DNA of 64,000 bases from Bradyrhizobium agreste (GCF_016031625.1 NZ_JACCHP010000025.1:113376-177375), one strand, 5' to 3'; positions 34,344 to 43,686 are shown, counted from the stretch's first letter. A program made the numbers and translations. Notes: generated from the sequence alone by a model not told the origin.

Positions 34344-37172
34344 TCAACCGGCGAGCGCGGTCCTCAGCATCTTGGCGAGCTCGGACTTGCGGTAGGGCTT
34401 GGCCAGCAGCAGCACGCCGGAATCGAGCCGACCGTGATGGACGATGGCGTTCTCGGTGTAGCCCGAGGTGAACAGCGTCTTCAGATCGGGGCGGCGCTTG
34501 TGCGCTTCGTCAGCCAACTGGCGGCCGTTCATGTTGCCGGGCATGATGATGTCGGTGAAGAGCAGGTCGATGGTCTCGTCGCTGTCGATGATGTTGAGCG
34601 CTTCGGCACCGTTGGCGGCCTCGAGCGCGGTATAGCCGAGGCTCTTGACCTGAGTCACGACATACTGCCGCACCAGCGCATCGTCCTCGACGATCAGGAT
34701 CTTCTCGTTACCGCCGGTGATTGGCGCGTTCTGGAGCGATTCGAACTCGGTCTCCTGCACCCCGGTCGAGCGTGGCAGGTAGATCTTCACGCTCGTGCCG
34801 TGGCCTTCCTCGCTGTAGATCTTGATGTGCCCGCCCGACTGCTTGACGAAGCCGAACACCATGCTGAGGCCAAGGCCAGTGCCCTTGCCGACCTCCTTGG
34901 TCGTGAAGAACGGATCGAACACCCGGTCGATCAGCTCGGCAGGAATTCCGCTGCCGGTGTCGCTGACCGCGATCATCACGTAATTGCCGGCAACGACGTC
35001 GGGGTTCATGCTGGCATAGCCGTCGTCGAGGAAGATGTTGCGGGTCTCCAGCACCAGGGTGCCGCCCTCGGGCATAGCGTCGCGCGCGTTCAGCGCGAGA
35101 TTGAGGATCGCGGTGGAGAGCTGGCCCGGGTCGACCAGCGTCGGCCAGGCATCCTCGGTGAGCTGCGGCATGATGGTGATCTGCTCGCCGAGTGTCGGAT
35201 GCAGCAGCTTGGCGGCTTCGAGCACCAGTGCGTTGACGTCGATCTCGCGCGGCTGGAGCGGCTGCTTGCGGGCGAAGGCGAGCAGATGCTTGGTCAGCTG
35301 CGCGCCGCGCTCGGCGGCGTCGTCGATCAGCTTGGTGATCGCGGCAAGCTCGGGCCGGTCGGCGACCGCGTCGCTGAGAATGCCGATCGTGCCCGTGATC
35401 ACGGTCAGCACGTTGTTGAAGTCGTGGGCGACGCCGCCGGTCAATTGGCCGATCGAGTCCATTTTCTGGACCTGCCGGAGCTGGGCTTCGGCGGCCTGCT
35501 TGTCGGTGAGGTCGCGGCCGATGAAGAAGTGGCGTTTCACCGGCTCCGACCACGTGCCCATCCAGTTCAGCGTGACCTCGTGACCGTCGTAATGGTAGTA
35601 GCGCGCCTCGAAGCTGCGCTTCACCGCGCCGCGGCGGGCTGCGCGCATCTCGTTTCGCGTGTTCTCGAGATCGTCGGGATGGATGAACTCGATCGCGCTG
35701 TGCCCGACCATGTCCTCGGGGCTGTAGCCGAGAATGTTCCGCACGCTCGGGCTGACCTGGATGAAATTGCCATAGCCGTCAGTGACCAGGATCAGGTCCT
35801 GCGATGTCTCGAAGATGCGCTGGCGTTCCTCGGTCTCGCGGCGCAGCTTCTCTCTGGCCTGCTTTTCTTCCGTGATGTCATGGGCGATCTTGGAGACGCC
35901 AATGATCTCTCCGTCGTCGGTCCGCAGCGGTGAAATGTTCAGGACGACGTTGAGCGGGCGGCCGTCTTTCCGGATTCGGACCGTCTCGTGCTGGGCGATC
36001 GACTGGTTGCTGGCGATCTGGTTGAGGATGCTCCTGACTTCGCCCTTGCGATCCGGCGGCACGATGATGTCGATCGGCTTGCCGACGGCCTCCGCGGCGG
36101 AGTAGCCGAACAGATTTTCGGCGGCCTTGTTCCAGCCGGTGATGATGCCGTCGAGCGACTGGGTGATGATTGCGTCATTGGAGGATTCGACGACTGCGCC
36201 GTACAGCGCGAGGCGCTTGCCGAAATAGTCGCGTTCCCAGGCCGATTGCTGGCGCAGCTTTCCGACGAGGCCCACTGTACGCGCCTGGAGGCGGACATTC
36301 TCGATCAGAAGCACCGCGAGCACGAAGGTCGCGGCGGCGAGACCGTAGAGCCGGCCGGCATAGAATCCGAGATCGAAGCGCGCGACGTTGACGATCGCCG
36401 ACAGGGCGATGTCGAACAGCCAGGCGCACATGACCACCATCAGCCAGATGTCGATCACCGTATGCGGCCTGCGGAACCAGAGCGAGACCAGCGCGGCAAA
36501 GCTCAGCGACCACACGAAGGACACGACACCGATCATGGTCGCGGTGTAGCGGCCCTCGCTCAACAGGACCGGCAACAGATCGTGCTGCGCGGTGACGATC
36601 CAGGCGAAGACCGCCATCGCGGCGACGACGCTGAGCCCGCAGGCATAAATCGCATTGCGTGCCGCGCCGCGGATCCGGGGCCCACCGTCCTTTTCCTTCA
36701 GCCATGCATATGCCATCACGCAGAGCGGAAAGCCGGCGTGCCAGATCATGTAGAGCCACACCGTGGTCTGCCGGCCTGCGCCCAGGAGTCCGGTCGGAGC
36801 GAACAGCCCCGGGAAGGTGAGGGCATGAACCAGCGCCGCTGCGGCGGTGAAGAGATAGCCGCCCGCGAGGCATAGCAGCGCGCGGGTCCGCAGAATCGCA
36901 AATTGCGACAGCAGCAGCACTGCCGTGACGATGTCGCTCACGGCCAGCGCGGATTGATAGCTGGCGACGAAGGCTGGCACCGGCAGCAACGGGGTACCAG
37001 CAAAGGGCACGGCTGCGGCGAACAGGAGCGAGGACACACCGACAATCGTCAATGCTGCAGTGCGGTCGGTCGAGGTGGCCGGCAGAGTCGACAGAAATGT
37101 GTTTCGGTCGATTGGCGCGGGCACGTCTATTTCGCGCGAGTCGGTGGGCTTAAGCATCTCCGCTGGTCTCAT
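34344..37172 (-). CDS. MASE4-PAS-PAS hybrid histidine kinase with C-terminal receiver
   Basis: 942 residues. Residues about 40-315 are a multi-helix MASE4 membrane sensor. Two PAS domains follow (VESSNDAIITQSLDGIITGW near 330 and LILVTDGYGNFIQVSPSVRN near 450). The phosphoacceptor is in LTGGVAHDFNNVLTVITGTI, then an HATPase domain (NLALNARDAMPEGG, GTGLGLSMVFGFVKQSGG), and a receiver with LLFTDIIMPGNMNGRQL at the end. It can therefore phosphorylate its own receiver. An ATG five codons on (37157) is also possible. The divergent gene 220 bases away encodes a lone receiver, a plausible partner. Confidence 0.9.
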   Translation of the reverse strand: MRPAEMLKPTDSREIDVPAPIDRNTFLSTLPATSTDRTAALTIVGVSSLLFAAAVPFAGTPLLPVPAFVASYQSALAVSDIVTAVLLLSQFAILRTRALLCLAGGYLFTAAAALVHALTFPGLFAPTGLLGAGRQTTVWLYMIWHAGFPLCVMAYAWLKEKDGGPRIRGAARNAIYACGLSVVAAMAVFAWIVTAQHDLLPVLLSEGRYTATMIGVVSFVWSLSFAALVSLWFRRPHTVIDIWLMVVMCAWLFDIALSAIVNVARFDLGFYAGRLYGLAAATFVLAVLLIENVRLQARTVGLVGKLRQQSAWERDYFGKRLALYGAVVESSNDAIITQSLDGIITGWNKAAENLFGYSAAEAVGKPIDIIVPPDRKGEVRSILNQIASNQSIAQHETVRIRKDGRPLNVVLNISPLRTDDGEIIGVSKIAHDITEEKQAREKLRRETEERQRIFETSQDLILVTDGYGNFIQVSPSVRNILGYSPEDMVGHSAIEFIHPDDLENTRNEMRAARRGAVKRSFEARYYHYDGHEVTLNWMGTWSEPVKRHFFIGRDLTDKQAAEAQLRQVQKMDSIGQLTGGVAHDFNNVLTVITGTIGILSDAVADRPELAAITKLIDDAAERGAQLTKHLLAFARKQPLQPREIDVNALVLEAAKLLHPTLGEQITIMPQLTEDAWPTLVDPGQLSTAILNLALNARDAMPEGGTLVLETRNIFLDDGYASMNPDVVAGNYVMIAVSDTGSGIPAELIDRVFDPFFTTKEVGKGTGLGLSMVFGFVKQSGGHIKIYSEEGHGTSVKIYLPRSTGVQETEFESLQNAPITGGNEKILIVEDDALVRQYVVTQVKSLGYTALEAANGAEALNIIDSDETIDLLFTDIIMPGNMNGRQLADEAHKRRPDLKTLFTSGYTENAIVHHGRLDSGVLLLAKPYRKSELAKMLRTALAG

Positions 37173-37391
37173 TCGCCGGCAATCCGTGCATGGTAGCGGG
37201 TTCTTGGCGCGGGTGTGAACGGAAGCGATTTACGACTCAACCGAGGGTTACAGCTTACCTAATTTCGGTGAGAGCACGGAACAGGGATCGGTAAGGGGCG
37301 CTTTACTGGGCGGTGTCATAATGCCCTGCCGCCGCGGCCGGTTCCAGGGTTGAAACAGGCGATTTTGATTTCGAGATCGGGAGTTGCCCCC

Positions 37392-37778
37392 ATGCCCCGC
37401 GTTCTCATCATCGACGACCAGAAGGATGTCCGTGCGATGGTGGCGATCGTGCTTCGGGTCAATCATTTCGAGGTCGTGGAGGCCGAAAGCGGCGCGGCGG
37501 GGCTGAAGGCCTTTGCGGAAAGTCCCTTTGACGCGGCGATCGTGGACATCTTCCTCGGCGATTCCAGCGGCGTCGATGTCATCGCCACCTTGCGCGAACG
37601 CGCGCCGGCGCTGCCCGTGATTGCGGTATCCGGGATGACGGCACTCGATTTCATGGACCAATCGCCCCACTTCGCCAACGTTGTCGGCCTGCAAAAGCCG
37701 TTTCGGCCGAACGATCTGCTGCATGCCCTGCGCAAGGCCCAGGCCGCAGCCGGCGGCGAGATGTCGGCCGCGGTCTGA
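37392..37778 (+). CDS. Single-domain response regulator
   Basis: 128 residues, all receiver: MPRVLIIDDQKDVRAMVAIV, the phosphoacceptor Asp in FDAAIVDIFLGDSSGVDVI, and the conserved Lys in NVVGLQKPFRPNDLL. No output domain. The gene is divergent from the hybrid kinase and may act as its phosphotransfer target. The start follows GATCGGGAGTTGCCCCC. A 14-codon in-frame extension upstream is unlikely. Confidence 0.88.
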   Translation: MPRVLIIDDQKDVRAMVAIVLRVNHFEVVEAESGAAGLKAFAESPFDAAIVDIFLGDSSGVDVIATLRERAPALPVIAVSGMTALDFMDQSPHFANVVGLQKPFRPNDLLHALRKAQAAAGGEMSAAV

Positions 37779-37790
37779 CCGGGCAAAAGA

Positions 37791-37812
37791 ACGCCCCGGC
37801 AAGCCGGGGCGT
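37791..37812 (-). terminator. Terminator of livK
   Basis: ACGCCCCGGC (37791-37800) pairs with GCCGGGGCGT (37803-37812). On the minus strand the hairpin is followed by TTCTTTT, and it lies about 90 bases after the livK stop. On the plus strand it has no T run. Confidence 0.75.
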
Positions 37813-37866
37813 GGTCGCGATGGCAGAGCCTTCGGGGATCGCTGATCGGCATCCCCGACGAGCATC

Positions 37867-37908
37867 CTTGATCAGGAACCCTTGATCAGGAGCGCTTGAT
37901 CAGGAGCC
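37867..37908. repeat. Three 14-base tandem repeats across the livK stop
   Basis: CTTGATCAGGAACC, CTTGATCAGGAGCG and CTTGATCAGGAGCC lie head to tail. Each holds the palindrome TGATCA. The livK stop codon (37900-37902) falls inside the third copy. Confidence 0.9.
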
Positions 37909-39018
37909 CTTGGCGCCGAGCTCGGCGTAATTGCCCTTGGCGTCCCACTTGTAGACGACATAGTCGATCTGCTTGAGGTCGCCCTTGGCGTCGATTTCGA
38001 TCGGGCCGAGCACCGTGTCCCACTTGCCGGCCTTGATGGTCTCCATGACCTTCTTGGCGTCGGTGGTGCCGGCCTTCTTGACCGCCTGCGTCCAGACCTG
38101 CAGCGCAGCGTAGGTATAGAGCGTATAGCCTTCCGGATCGATGCCCTTGGCCTTGAAGGCCTCGACGATCTTCTTCGCGGTCGGCTTGTTGCGCGGATCG
38201 GGACCGAAGGTGAACAGCGTGCCTTCGCCGGCGGGACCGGTGATGGAGGCGTACTCCTTGTCGGCGAGCGCGTCGCCCGACATCAGCACCGTCTTCATGC
38301 CCTGATCGCGCATCTGGCGCAGGATGAGGCCGGCTTCCTGATGGTAACCGCCGACATAGACGAGGTCGACATTCTCCTTCTTCAGGCGCGAGACGATCGC
38401 GTTGAAGTCCTTGTCGCCCTTGTTGTAGGATTCATACATCTTCTCGGTGATGCCGGCCTTGTTGAGCGCCTTCTTGGTCTCGTCGGCAAGACCCTTGCCG
38501 TAGGTGGTCTTGTCGTTGAGGATCGCGATGTTCTTGCCCTTGTAGTTCTTGGCGATGTACTGCGCCGCGATCAGGCCCTGCTGGTCGTCGCGGCCGCAAA
38601 CCCGCGCCACGTTCCACAGCTTGCGCTCGGTGAAGAGCGGGTTGGTCGAAGCCGGGGTGATTTGCAGGACGTTGCCGTCCGCATAGGCTTCAGAGGCCGG
38701 GATCGAAGACGACGAGCAGAAATGGCCGGCGACGAACGGGATCTTGGCGCCGGCGATCTTTTCCGCCACCGAGCGGGCCTGTTTCGGATCGCAGGCGTCG
38801 TCCTCGGCGTTGAGCGCGAGCTTCTTGCCGTTGACGCCGCCGGCGGCGTTGATGTCGGCGATGGCCATCTCGGCGCCGTTCTTCATCTGGCGGCCGAAGG
38901 CGGACTCGCCGCCGGTCATCGGGCCTGCGACTGCGACGGTGACATCCTGCGCGAATGCCGCGCTCGACAGCGCGAGCGATGCGCCAAATGCCAGACCGAT
39001 GAGCTTCAGTGATTTCAT
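37900..39018 (-). CDS. livK: Branched-chain amino acid ABC transporter, substrate-binding protein
   Basis: 372 residues with a signal peptide (LAFGASLALSSAAFAQD) and the type I periplasmic-binding fold: VTVAVAGPMTGGESAFGRQM, GVNGKKLALNAEDDACDPKQ, FVAGHFCSSSSIPASEAYAD. It collects branched-chain or related amino acids in the periplasm for LivHMGF. It is separated from livF by about 150 bases and read in the same direction, so it may be the last gene of the operon or have its own promoter. The start MKSLKLIG is preferred over an ATG 18 codons upstream. Tandem repeats cover its stop. Confidence 0.94.
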   Translation of the reverse strand: MKSLKLIGLAFGASLALSSAAFAQDVTVAVAGPMTGGESAFGRQMKNGAEMAIADINAAGGVNGKKLALNAEDDACDPKQARSVAEKIAGAKIPFVAGHFCSSSSIPASEAYADGNVLQITPASTNPLFTERKLWNVARVCGRDDQQGLIAAQYIAKNYKGKNIAILNDKTTYGKGLADETKKALNKAGITEKMYESYNKGDKDFNAIVSRLKKENVDLVYVGGYHQEAGLILRQMRDQGMKTVLMSGDALADKEYASITGPAGEGTLFTFGPDPRNKPTAKKIVEAFKAKGIDPEGYTLYTYAALQVWTQAVKKAGTTDAKKVMETIKAGKWDTVLGPIEIDAKGDLKQIDYVVYKWDAKGNYAELGAKGS

Positions 39019-39169
39019 GAGATACCTCGCGGGTGGTCGCCTGTGGAAGTTGCCGGGTACGCCCCGGTTCAAACCGGCGCCATTCTTGAATGAATTCGAG
39101 GAGAAGTCACCGGCAAAATACGGGCACAGGTCAGATATCTAGCCGCATTCTCGCGCAGGGCGGGGCCGG

Positions 39170-39907
39170 TCAGTGCCGGCCGCCTTCCAGATAAGCGGCG
39201 CGGATTTCGGGGCGCTGCAGCAATTCGGCGCCGCTGCCGGCCAGCGTGATCAGGCCGTTGACCATGACATAGCCGCGATGGGCGAGCTTGAGGGCATGGT
39301 TGGCGTTCTGCTCGACGATCAGCACGGTCAGGCCGTCCTGCCGGTTCAGTGTGCGGATGGCGTCGAAAATCTGCCGCGCGATGAGCGGGGCGAGCCCCAG
39401 CGAGGGCTCATCGAGCAGGAGCAGGCGGGGGCGGCTCATCAAGGCGCGGCCGATTGCCAGCATCTGCTGCTCGCCGCCGGACAGGGTTCCGCCGCGCTGG
39501 GCGAAACGTTCCTTCAGACGGGGAAACAGGGCGAACACGCGCTCGAGCGTGCTCTCCCGTTCCGCCGGCGTGCTCTCGGTGACGTCGGCCCCCATCTGGA
39601 GGTTCTCGGCGACGCTCATGCGCGGGAAGATGCGGCGGCCTTCGGGCGATTGCGCGATGCGCAAATGGGCGATCTCGTGGGTCGGAACGGCCGTGATGTC
39701 CTTGCCTTCGTACAGGATCTGCCCGGCGCGGGCGCGCGGCTTGCCGAAGATCGTCATCATCAGCGTCGACTTGCCGGCGCCGTTGGCGCCGATCAGCGCG
39801 ACGATCTCGCCGGAATTGATCTCGACGTCGACGCCCTTCAAGGCCTCGATCTTGCCGTAGGCCGCGTGCAGGCCCCGGATCGCGAGCAGGGGGGATGCCG
39901 CCGTCAC
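39170..39907 (-). CDS. livF: Branched-chain amino acid ABC transporter ATP-binding protein LivF
   Basis: 245 residues. Walker A is ALIGANGAGKSTLMMTIFG, the ABC signature LSGGEQQMLAIGRALMSRPR, Walker B LLLLDEPSLGLAP and the H-loop VEQNANHAL. Together with LivG it hydrolyses ATP at the cytoplasmic face of LivHM. It overlaps livG by four bases. The C-terminal LITLAGSGAELLQRPEIRAA with YLEGG is typical for LivF. Confidence 0.95.
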   Translation of the reverse strand: MTAASPLLAIRGLHAAYGKIEALKGVDVEINSGEIVALIGANGAGKSTLMMTIFGKPRARAGQILYEGKDITAVPTHEIAHLRIAQSPEGRRIFPRMSVAENLQMGADVTESTPAERESTLERVFALFPRLKERFAQRGGTLSGGEQQMLAIGRALMSRPRLLLLDEPSLGLAPLIARQIFDAIRTLNRQDGLTVLIVEQNANHALKLAHRGYVMVNGLITLAGSGAELLQRPEIRAAYLEGGRH

Positions 39908-40737
39908 GATCCGCTCTCCATGACGGCCATGGCCTCTTCCTCGTCGGCGCCGAGATAGGCGGCGATCACCTTGGGATCGTCGCGCACCTCGCGCGGCGTG
40001 CCTTGTGCGATCTTCACGCCGTGATCCATCACCACGATGTGGTCGGAGATCTCCATCACGACCGACATGTCATGCTCGATCAGGAGGATCGACGTTCCCA
40101 GCTCGTTGCGGATCGAAAGCAGGAGCTCGCTCAACGCGGCGCTCTCTCGCGCGTTGAGGCCGGCAGCCGGCTCGTCAAGGCACAGGAGTGCAGGTTCGGT
40201 GCACATCGCGCGCGCGATCTCGAGGCGGCGCTGATCGCCATAGGCGAGATTGCCGGCCGCATCGTCGGCGCGATCCAGCAGGCTGACCCGCTTCAGCCAA
40301 TCGGTGGCGAGATCGATCGCGCGCTTTTCGGCGTCGCGATAAGCGGGCACGCCGACAAGGCCGAGCAAGGTGAATCCGGAGGCGCGCATCAGCATGTTGT
40401 GCTGCGCCACCATCAGGTTTTCGAGCACGGTCATTCCGGGAAACAGGCGGATATTCTGGAAGGTGCGCGCGACCTTGGCCTGCTTGGCGATACGGAAGTC
40501 GTTGAGCCGCTCCAACGCGATTTCCCTGCCGTCATCGTGGGTGAGGCGGATGGCGCCGCCGGTCGGCTTGTAGAAGCCGGTGATGCAGTTGAAGACGGTG
40601 GTCTTGCCGGCACCGTTCGGCCCGATCAGCGCGGTGATCTTGCGCCGCTCCGCCGCGAACGACAGGTCCTGCACGGCAACGATGCCGCCAAAGCGCATGG
40701 TGAGCTGATCGACGTCGAGGATACGTTCGCCGCTCAT
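39904..40737 (-). CDS. livG: Branched-chain amino acid ABC transporter ATP-binding protein LivG
   Basis: 277 residues starting MSGERILDVDQLTMRFGG. Walker A is GPNGAGKTTVFNCITGFYKP, the signature LAYGDQRRLEIARAMCTEPA, Walker B LLCLDEPAAGLNARE. The family-specific ARTFQNIRLFPGMTVLENLM is present. The ATG overlaps the livM stop by four bases. A much longer in-frame reading upstream lies antisense-free but inside livM and is not real. Confidence 0.95.
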   Translation of the reverse strand: MSGERILDVDQLTMRFGGIVAVQDLSFAAERRKITALIGPNGAGKTTVFNCITGFYKPTGGAIRLTHDDGREIALERLNDFRIAKQAKVARTFQNIRLFPGMTVLENLMVAQHNMLMRASGFTLLGLVGVPAYRDAEKRAIDLATDWLKRVSLLDRADDAAGNLAYGDQRRLEIARAMCTEPALLCLDEPAAGLNARESAALSELLLSIRNELGTSILLIEHDMSVVMEISDHIVVMDHGVKIAQGTPREVRDDPKVIAAYLGADEEEAMAVMESGS

Positions 40738-42053
40738 CCGTGGCCTTCCTTGACGAGGTCGGAGGAGATGGCCTGCGCCTTCTTCAGATAGACGGTCGGC
40801 GCGCGATGGCCGACCAGGCCGCGTGGCCGCCAGATCATGATCAGCACCATGGCCCAGCCGAACACCAGCATGCGATAGGTCTCGAGGCCGCGGAACAGCT
40901 CGAATCCGCCGATCATGCTCAGCGCCGCGAGCGCGACGCCGAGCTGCGAGCCCATGCCGCCGAGCACGACGATGGCGAGCACCAGCGCCGATTCCTGGAA
41001 GGTGAAGGATTCCGGGCTGATGAAGCCCTGGCGGGTGGCGAAGAAGGCGCCGGCGAAGCCGCCGAACATCGCGCCGGTCGCGAACGCCGTGAGCTTGGTC
41101 GTCGTGGTGTTGATGCCGAGCGCGCGACAGGCGACCTCGTCCTCGCGCAAGGCTTCCCAGGCGCGCCCGATCGGCAGCCGGCGCAGGCGGATCGTCACCC
41201 AATTGGTGAGCAGCGCCAGCGCCAGGATCAGATAGAACAGGAAGACGATACGGTGGGTCGGCGAATACTCGATGCCGAGCTTGGCGGCCAGTCCTTCGTC
41301 GCTGTTGTTGAGCGGAATGCCGAACAGGGTCGGACGCGGAATACCGGATACGCCGTTCGGCCCGCCGGTCAGAGTCTGCCAGTTGATCAGGACGAGGCGG
41401 ATGATCTCGCCGAAGGCGAGCGTCACGATGGCGAGATAGTCGCCGCGCAGGCGCAGCACGGGAAAGCCGAGCAGCACGCCCCAGAATGCGGCGAGGATGC
41501 CGGCGAGCGGCAGGCAGATCCAGAACGACCAACCGAAATTGGTAGCGAGCAGCGCGTAGGAATAGGCGCCGACCGCATAGAACGCGACGTAGCCGAGATC
41601 GAGCAGGCCGGCGAGCCCGACCACGACGTTGAGGCCCCAGCCCAGCATCACATAGGTGAGCACGAGAATGGCGAGGTCGAGGATATAGCGCTGGTTATAG
41701 AAAATCACGGGCACCAGCAGCGTGAAGATCAGCAGCGCGGGCGCAAGATAGCGGCCGACGAAGGACATGCCGCTCTGAACGGCTGGCGGCACCAATTTCT
41801 CGGCGCCCGTCGGACCGATCCATTGCCGCAGCAGCTCGATCACGATCGAGCCGCCGAACACGGCGGCGACGAGGGAGGCGAGCTCGCCGAAACGTGTCCA
41901 GTAGGTGAGCTGGCCCTCGGAACCCGCCTCGGTGCGGATGCCGACCATCAGCGAGAACAGCACCAACGCGATCACTGCGTTGATGAAGCCGGTCTTGAGG
42001 AGAGCGGGGATGCCCGTTGCAGGTTTGGTCGTGTGGGTCGAGGGAGCTGTCAC
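40734..42053 (-). CDS. livM: Branched-chain amino acid ABC transporter permease LivM
   Basis: 439 residues, somewhat longer than LivM of about 320-430. A 100-residue N-terminal part with a first membrane helix precedes the conserved core. The core has ILVLTYVMLGWGLNVVVGLA, GLLDLGYVAFYAVGAYSYAL, and the coupling segment GRAWEALREDEVACRALGIN, which contacts LivG/LivF. About ten hydrophobic helices are visible. It forms the membrane channel with LivH. The gene follows livH by 11 bases. Confidence 0.94.
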   Translation of the reverse strand: MTAPSTHTTKPATGIPALLKTGFINAVIALVLFSLMVGIRTEAGSEGQLTYWTRFGELASLVAAVFGGSIVIELLRQWIGPTGAEKLVPPAVQSGMSFVGRYLAPALLIFTLLVPVIFYNQRYILDLAILVLTYVMLGWGLNVVVGLAGLLDLGYVAFYAVGAYSYALLATNFGWSFWICLPLAGILAAFWGVLLGFPVLRLRGDYLAIVTLAFGEIIRLVLINWQTLTGGPNGVSGIPRPTLFGIPLNNSDEGLAAKLGIEYSPTHRIVFLFYLILALALLTNWVTIRLRRLPIGRAWEALREDEVACRALGINTTTTKLTAFATGAMFGGFAGAFFATRQGFISPESFTFQESALVLAIVVLGGMGSQLGVALAALSMIGGFELFRGLETYRMLVFGWAMVLIMIWRPRGLVGHRAPTVYLKKAQAISSDLVKEGHG

Positions 42054-42064
42054 GCGCGCGTCCG

Positions 42065-42982
42065 TCAGACTTTTTCGACTTCGGGACGGCCGAGCAGGCC
42101 GGTCGGCATGAAGATCAGCACGACGATCAGGATCGAGAACGCCGCAACGTCCTTGTACTCGACCGAGAAATAGGCCGACCAGAACGTCTCGATCAGGCCG
42201 ATCGCGAGCCCGCCGAGCATGGCGCCGGGCAGGGAGCCGATGCCGCCGAGCACGGCGGCGGTGAAGGCCTTGATCCCGGCGACGAAGCCCATGAAGAAGT
42301 CGACCAGGCCGTAATAGAGCAGGTACATCAGGCCCGCGACGGCGGCGAGCGCGGCGCCGATCACGAAAGTCATGGAGATGGTACGGTCGACGTCGACGCC
42401 GAGCAGCGCCGCCATGGTCTGATCCTGCTCGCAGGCGCGCATGTCGCGCCCGAGCCGGGTGCGCGACACGAGCCAGGTGAAGATCGCGAGCAGCACGATG
42501 GTGGTGATGACCACCATGATCTGGATGTTGGAGAGCTGGATCACGAAGCCGTCCTGGCTCTCATGCAGGGTGTAGCCGCCGGTGATGAAGGGCGGGATCG
42601 GCTTGACGCGGGCGCCTTGCGCCACTTGCGAATAATTCGTCAGCACGAACGACATGCCGATGGCCGACAGCATCGGGGCGAGGCGGAAGGAATGGCGCAG
42701 CGGCCGATAGGCGATGCGCTCGATGGTCCAGCCATAGAGCGCGGTGATTGCCATCGACACCAGCAGCACCACGAGCAGGATCACCGGAACAGCCGTGAGG
42801 CCGAGCGAGATCAGGATCAGGAAGGTGATGAGGGCGATGAAGCCGCCGATCATGAAGATGTCGCCATGGGCGAAGTTGATCATGCCGACGATGCCGTAGA
42901 CCATCGTGTAGCCGATCGCGATCAGGCCGTAGATGGAGCCGAGCACGAGGCCGTTGATGAGCTGCTGGGCGAAATAATCCAT
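42065..42982 (-). CDS. livH: Branched-chain amino acid ABC transporter permease LivH
   Basis: 305 residues, first gene of the liv operon. The start MDYFAQQLINGLVLGSIYGL and the motif GMINFAHGDIFMIGGFIALI are typical. The coupling loop is GRDMRACEQDQTMAALLGVD. About eight membrane helices. Upstream, 42983-43243 holds no feature beyond the leader; no clear sigma-70 boxes could be assigned. Confidence 0.94.
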   Translation of the reverse strand: MDYFAQQLINGLVLGSIYGLIAIGYTMVYGIVGMINFAHGDIFMIGGFIALITFLILISLGLTAVPVILLVVLLVSMAITALYGWTIERIAYRPLRHSFRLAPMLSAIGMSFVLTNYSQVAQGARVKPIPPFITGGYTLHESQDGFVIQLSNIQIMVVITTIVLLAIFTWLVSRTRLGRDMRACEQDQTMAALLGVDVDRTISMTFVIGAALAAVAGLMYLLYYGLVDFFMGFVAGIKAFTAAVLGGIGSLPGAMLGGLAIGLIETFWSAYFSVEYKDVAAFSILIVVLIFMPTGLLGRPEVEKV

Positions 42983-43243
42983 AAGCTGCCGTACCCAAAC
43001 TTGACGCGGCTCAAAGGGAGCTCTTGCAGAGAGTTCTTGGGCCCCGGCAGCCCTTGAGCGTTCACCTGGTTTTGTAACAGGAGGGAACTGGCGGCCGCAA
43101 CTGGCCTTGTCTCCGCCTTAAGGCTTGTACAGAGATCATTTTGCCGCCGGGTTCCTCGGCTGCGAGGAACCCGGTTCCCGAGGCAACCAAAGCGAATGCC
43201 AGCCGTTACCTTGGTTCTGACGTCCAACGAGGGAGTTTCCCGA

Positions 43244-43414
43244 ATGACGAAGCAGCAGAACCAGCAGCCCGGTCAGCAGAGCCAGAACCCCGGCCAGCAG
43301 CGCCCCGGGCAGCAGCAGGGCGGCGGTCAGAAGCCCGGACAGCAGCAGCAGGATCCGCGCCAGGGCGATCGGCCCGGCCAGCAGCAGGGTGGCCAGCGCA
43401 GCCAGGACGAATAG
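43244..43414 (+). CDS. Gln/Gly/Pro-rich small protein
   Basis: 56 residues, beginning MTKQQNQQPGQQSQNPGQQR. 23 of 56 residues are Gln and most of the others are Gly, Pro, Arg, Asp, Ser, Lys or Asn. No hydrophobic or aromatic residue occurs after Met1, so the chain must be disordered. GAGGGAG lies nine bases upstream of the ATG and a strong terminator follows, which argues for a real gene. A longer start at 43196 is less likely. The function is unknown; it resembles hydrophilin-like stress proteins only in composition. Confidence 0.65.
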   Translation: MTKQQNQQPGQQSQNPGQQRPGQQQGGGQKPGQQQQDPRQGDRPGQQQGGQRSQDE

Positions 43415-43431
43415 TTTGGGAGCTCGAGTAG

Positions 43432-43459
43432 AGGCCCCGCCGCAAGGCGGGGCCTTTTT
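43432..43459 (+). terminator. Rho-independent terminator of the Gln-rich gene
   Basis: AGGCCCCGCC pairs with GGCGGGGCCT around a GCAA loop, followed by TTTTT. It starts 18 bases after the stop codon. Confidence 0.9.
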
Positions 43460-43470
43460 CTGTGCTTGGC

Positions 43471-43561
43471 GTCATTCCGGGGCGATGCGAAGCATCGAAC
43501 AATTGCGCACCTGAGAATCTCGAGATTCCGGGTTCGGCTCTCCGAGCCGCCCCGGAATGAC
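43471..43561. repeat. Dispersed intergenic repeat, family A
   Basis: It starts GTCATTCCGGGGCGATGCGA and ends GCCCCGGAATGAC, with AATTGCGCACCTGAGAATCT and CGAGATTCCGGGTTCGGCTC inside. It immediately follows the terminator at 43432. Confidence 0.85.
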
Positions 43562-43686
43562 AGAGCTAGGTCCGGGCGAGTTAAGGTAAACAAAGGGTTT
43601 AAATTGCCGCCACAGTCTGATGCGAGTTAGCTCCGGCATGGCCGTCGCCTTCCATCGAGGGCTCGGCAAACCAGGCGGGAAGCGGC

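Noticed and set aside
34434..35933. A 499-codon frame opposite the hybrid histidine kinase
   Set aside because: The minus strand shows intact PAS, kinase and receiver domains. The plus frame has no recognisable motif and is a GC shadow.
37867..37908. A CRISPR array
   Set aside because: Repeats are 14 bases and directly adjacent without spacers, and no cas gene is present.
39904..41532. A 542-codon reading that extends LivG upstream through livM
   Set aside because: The extra part is out of frame with the intact livM gene. The LivG family start is the ATG at 40737, coupled to the livM stop.
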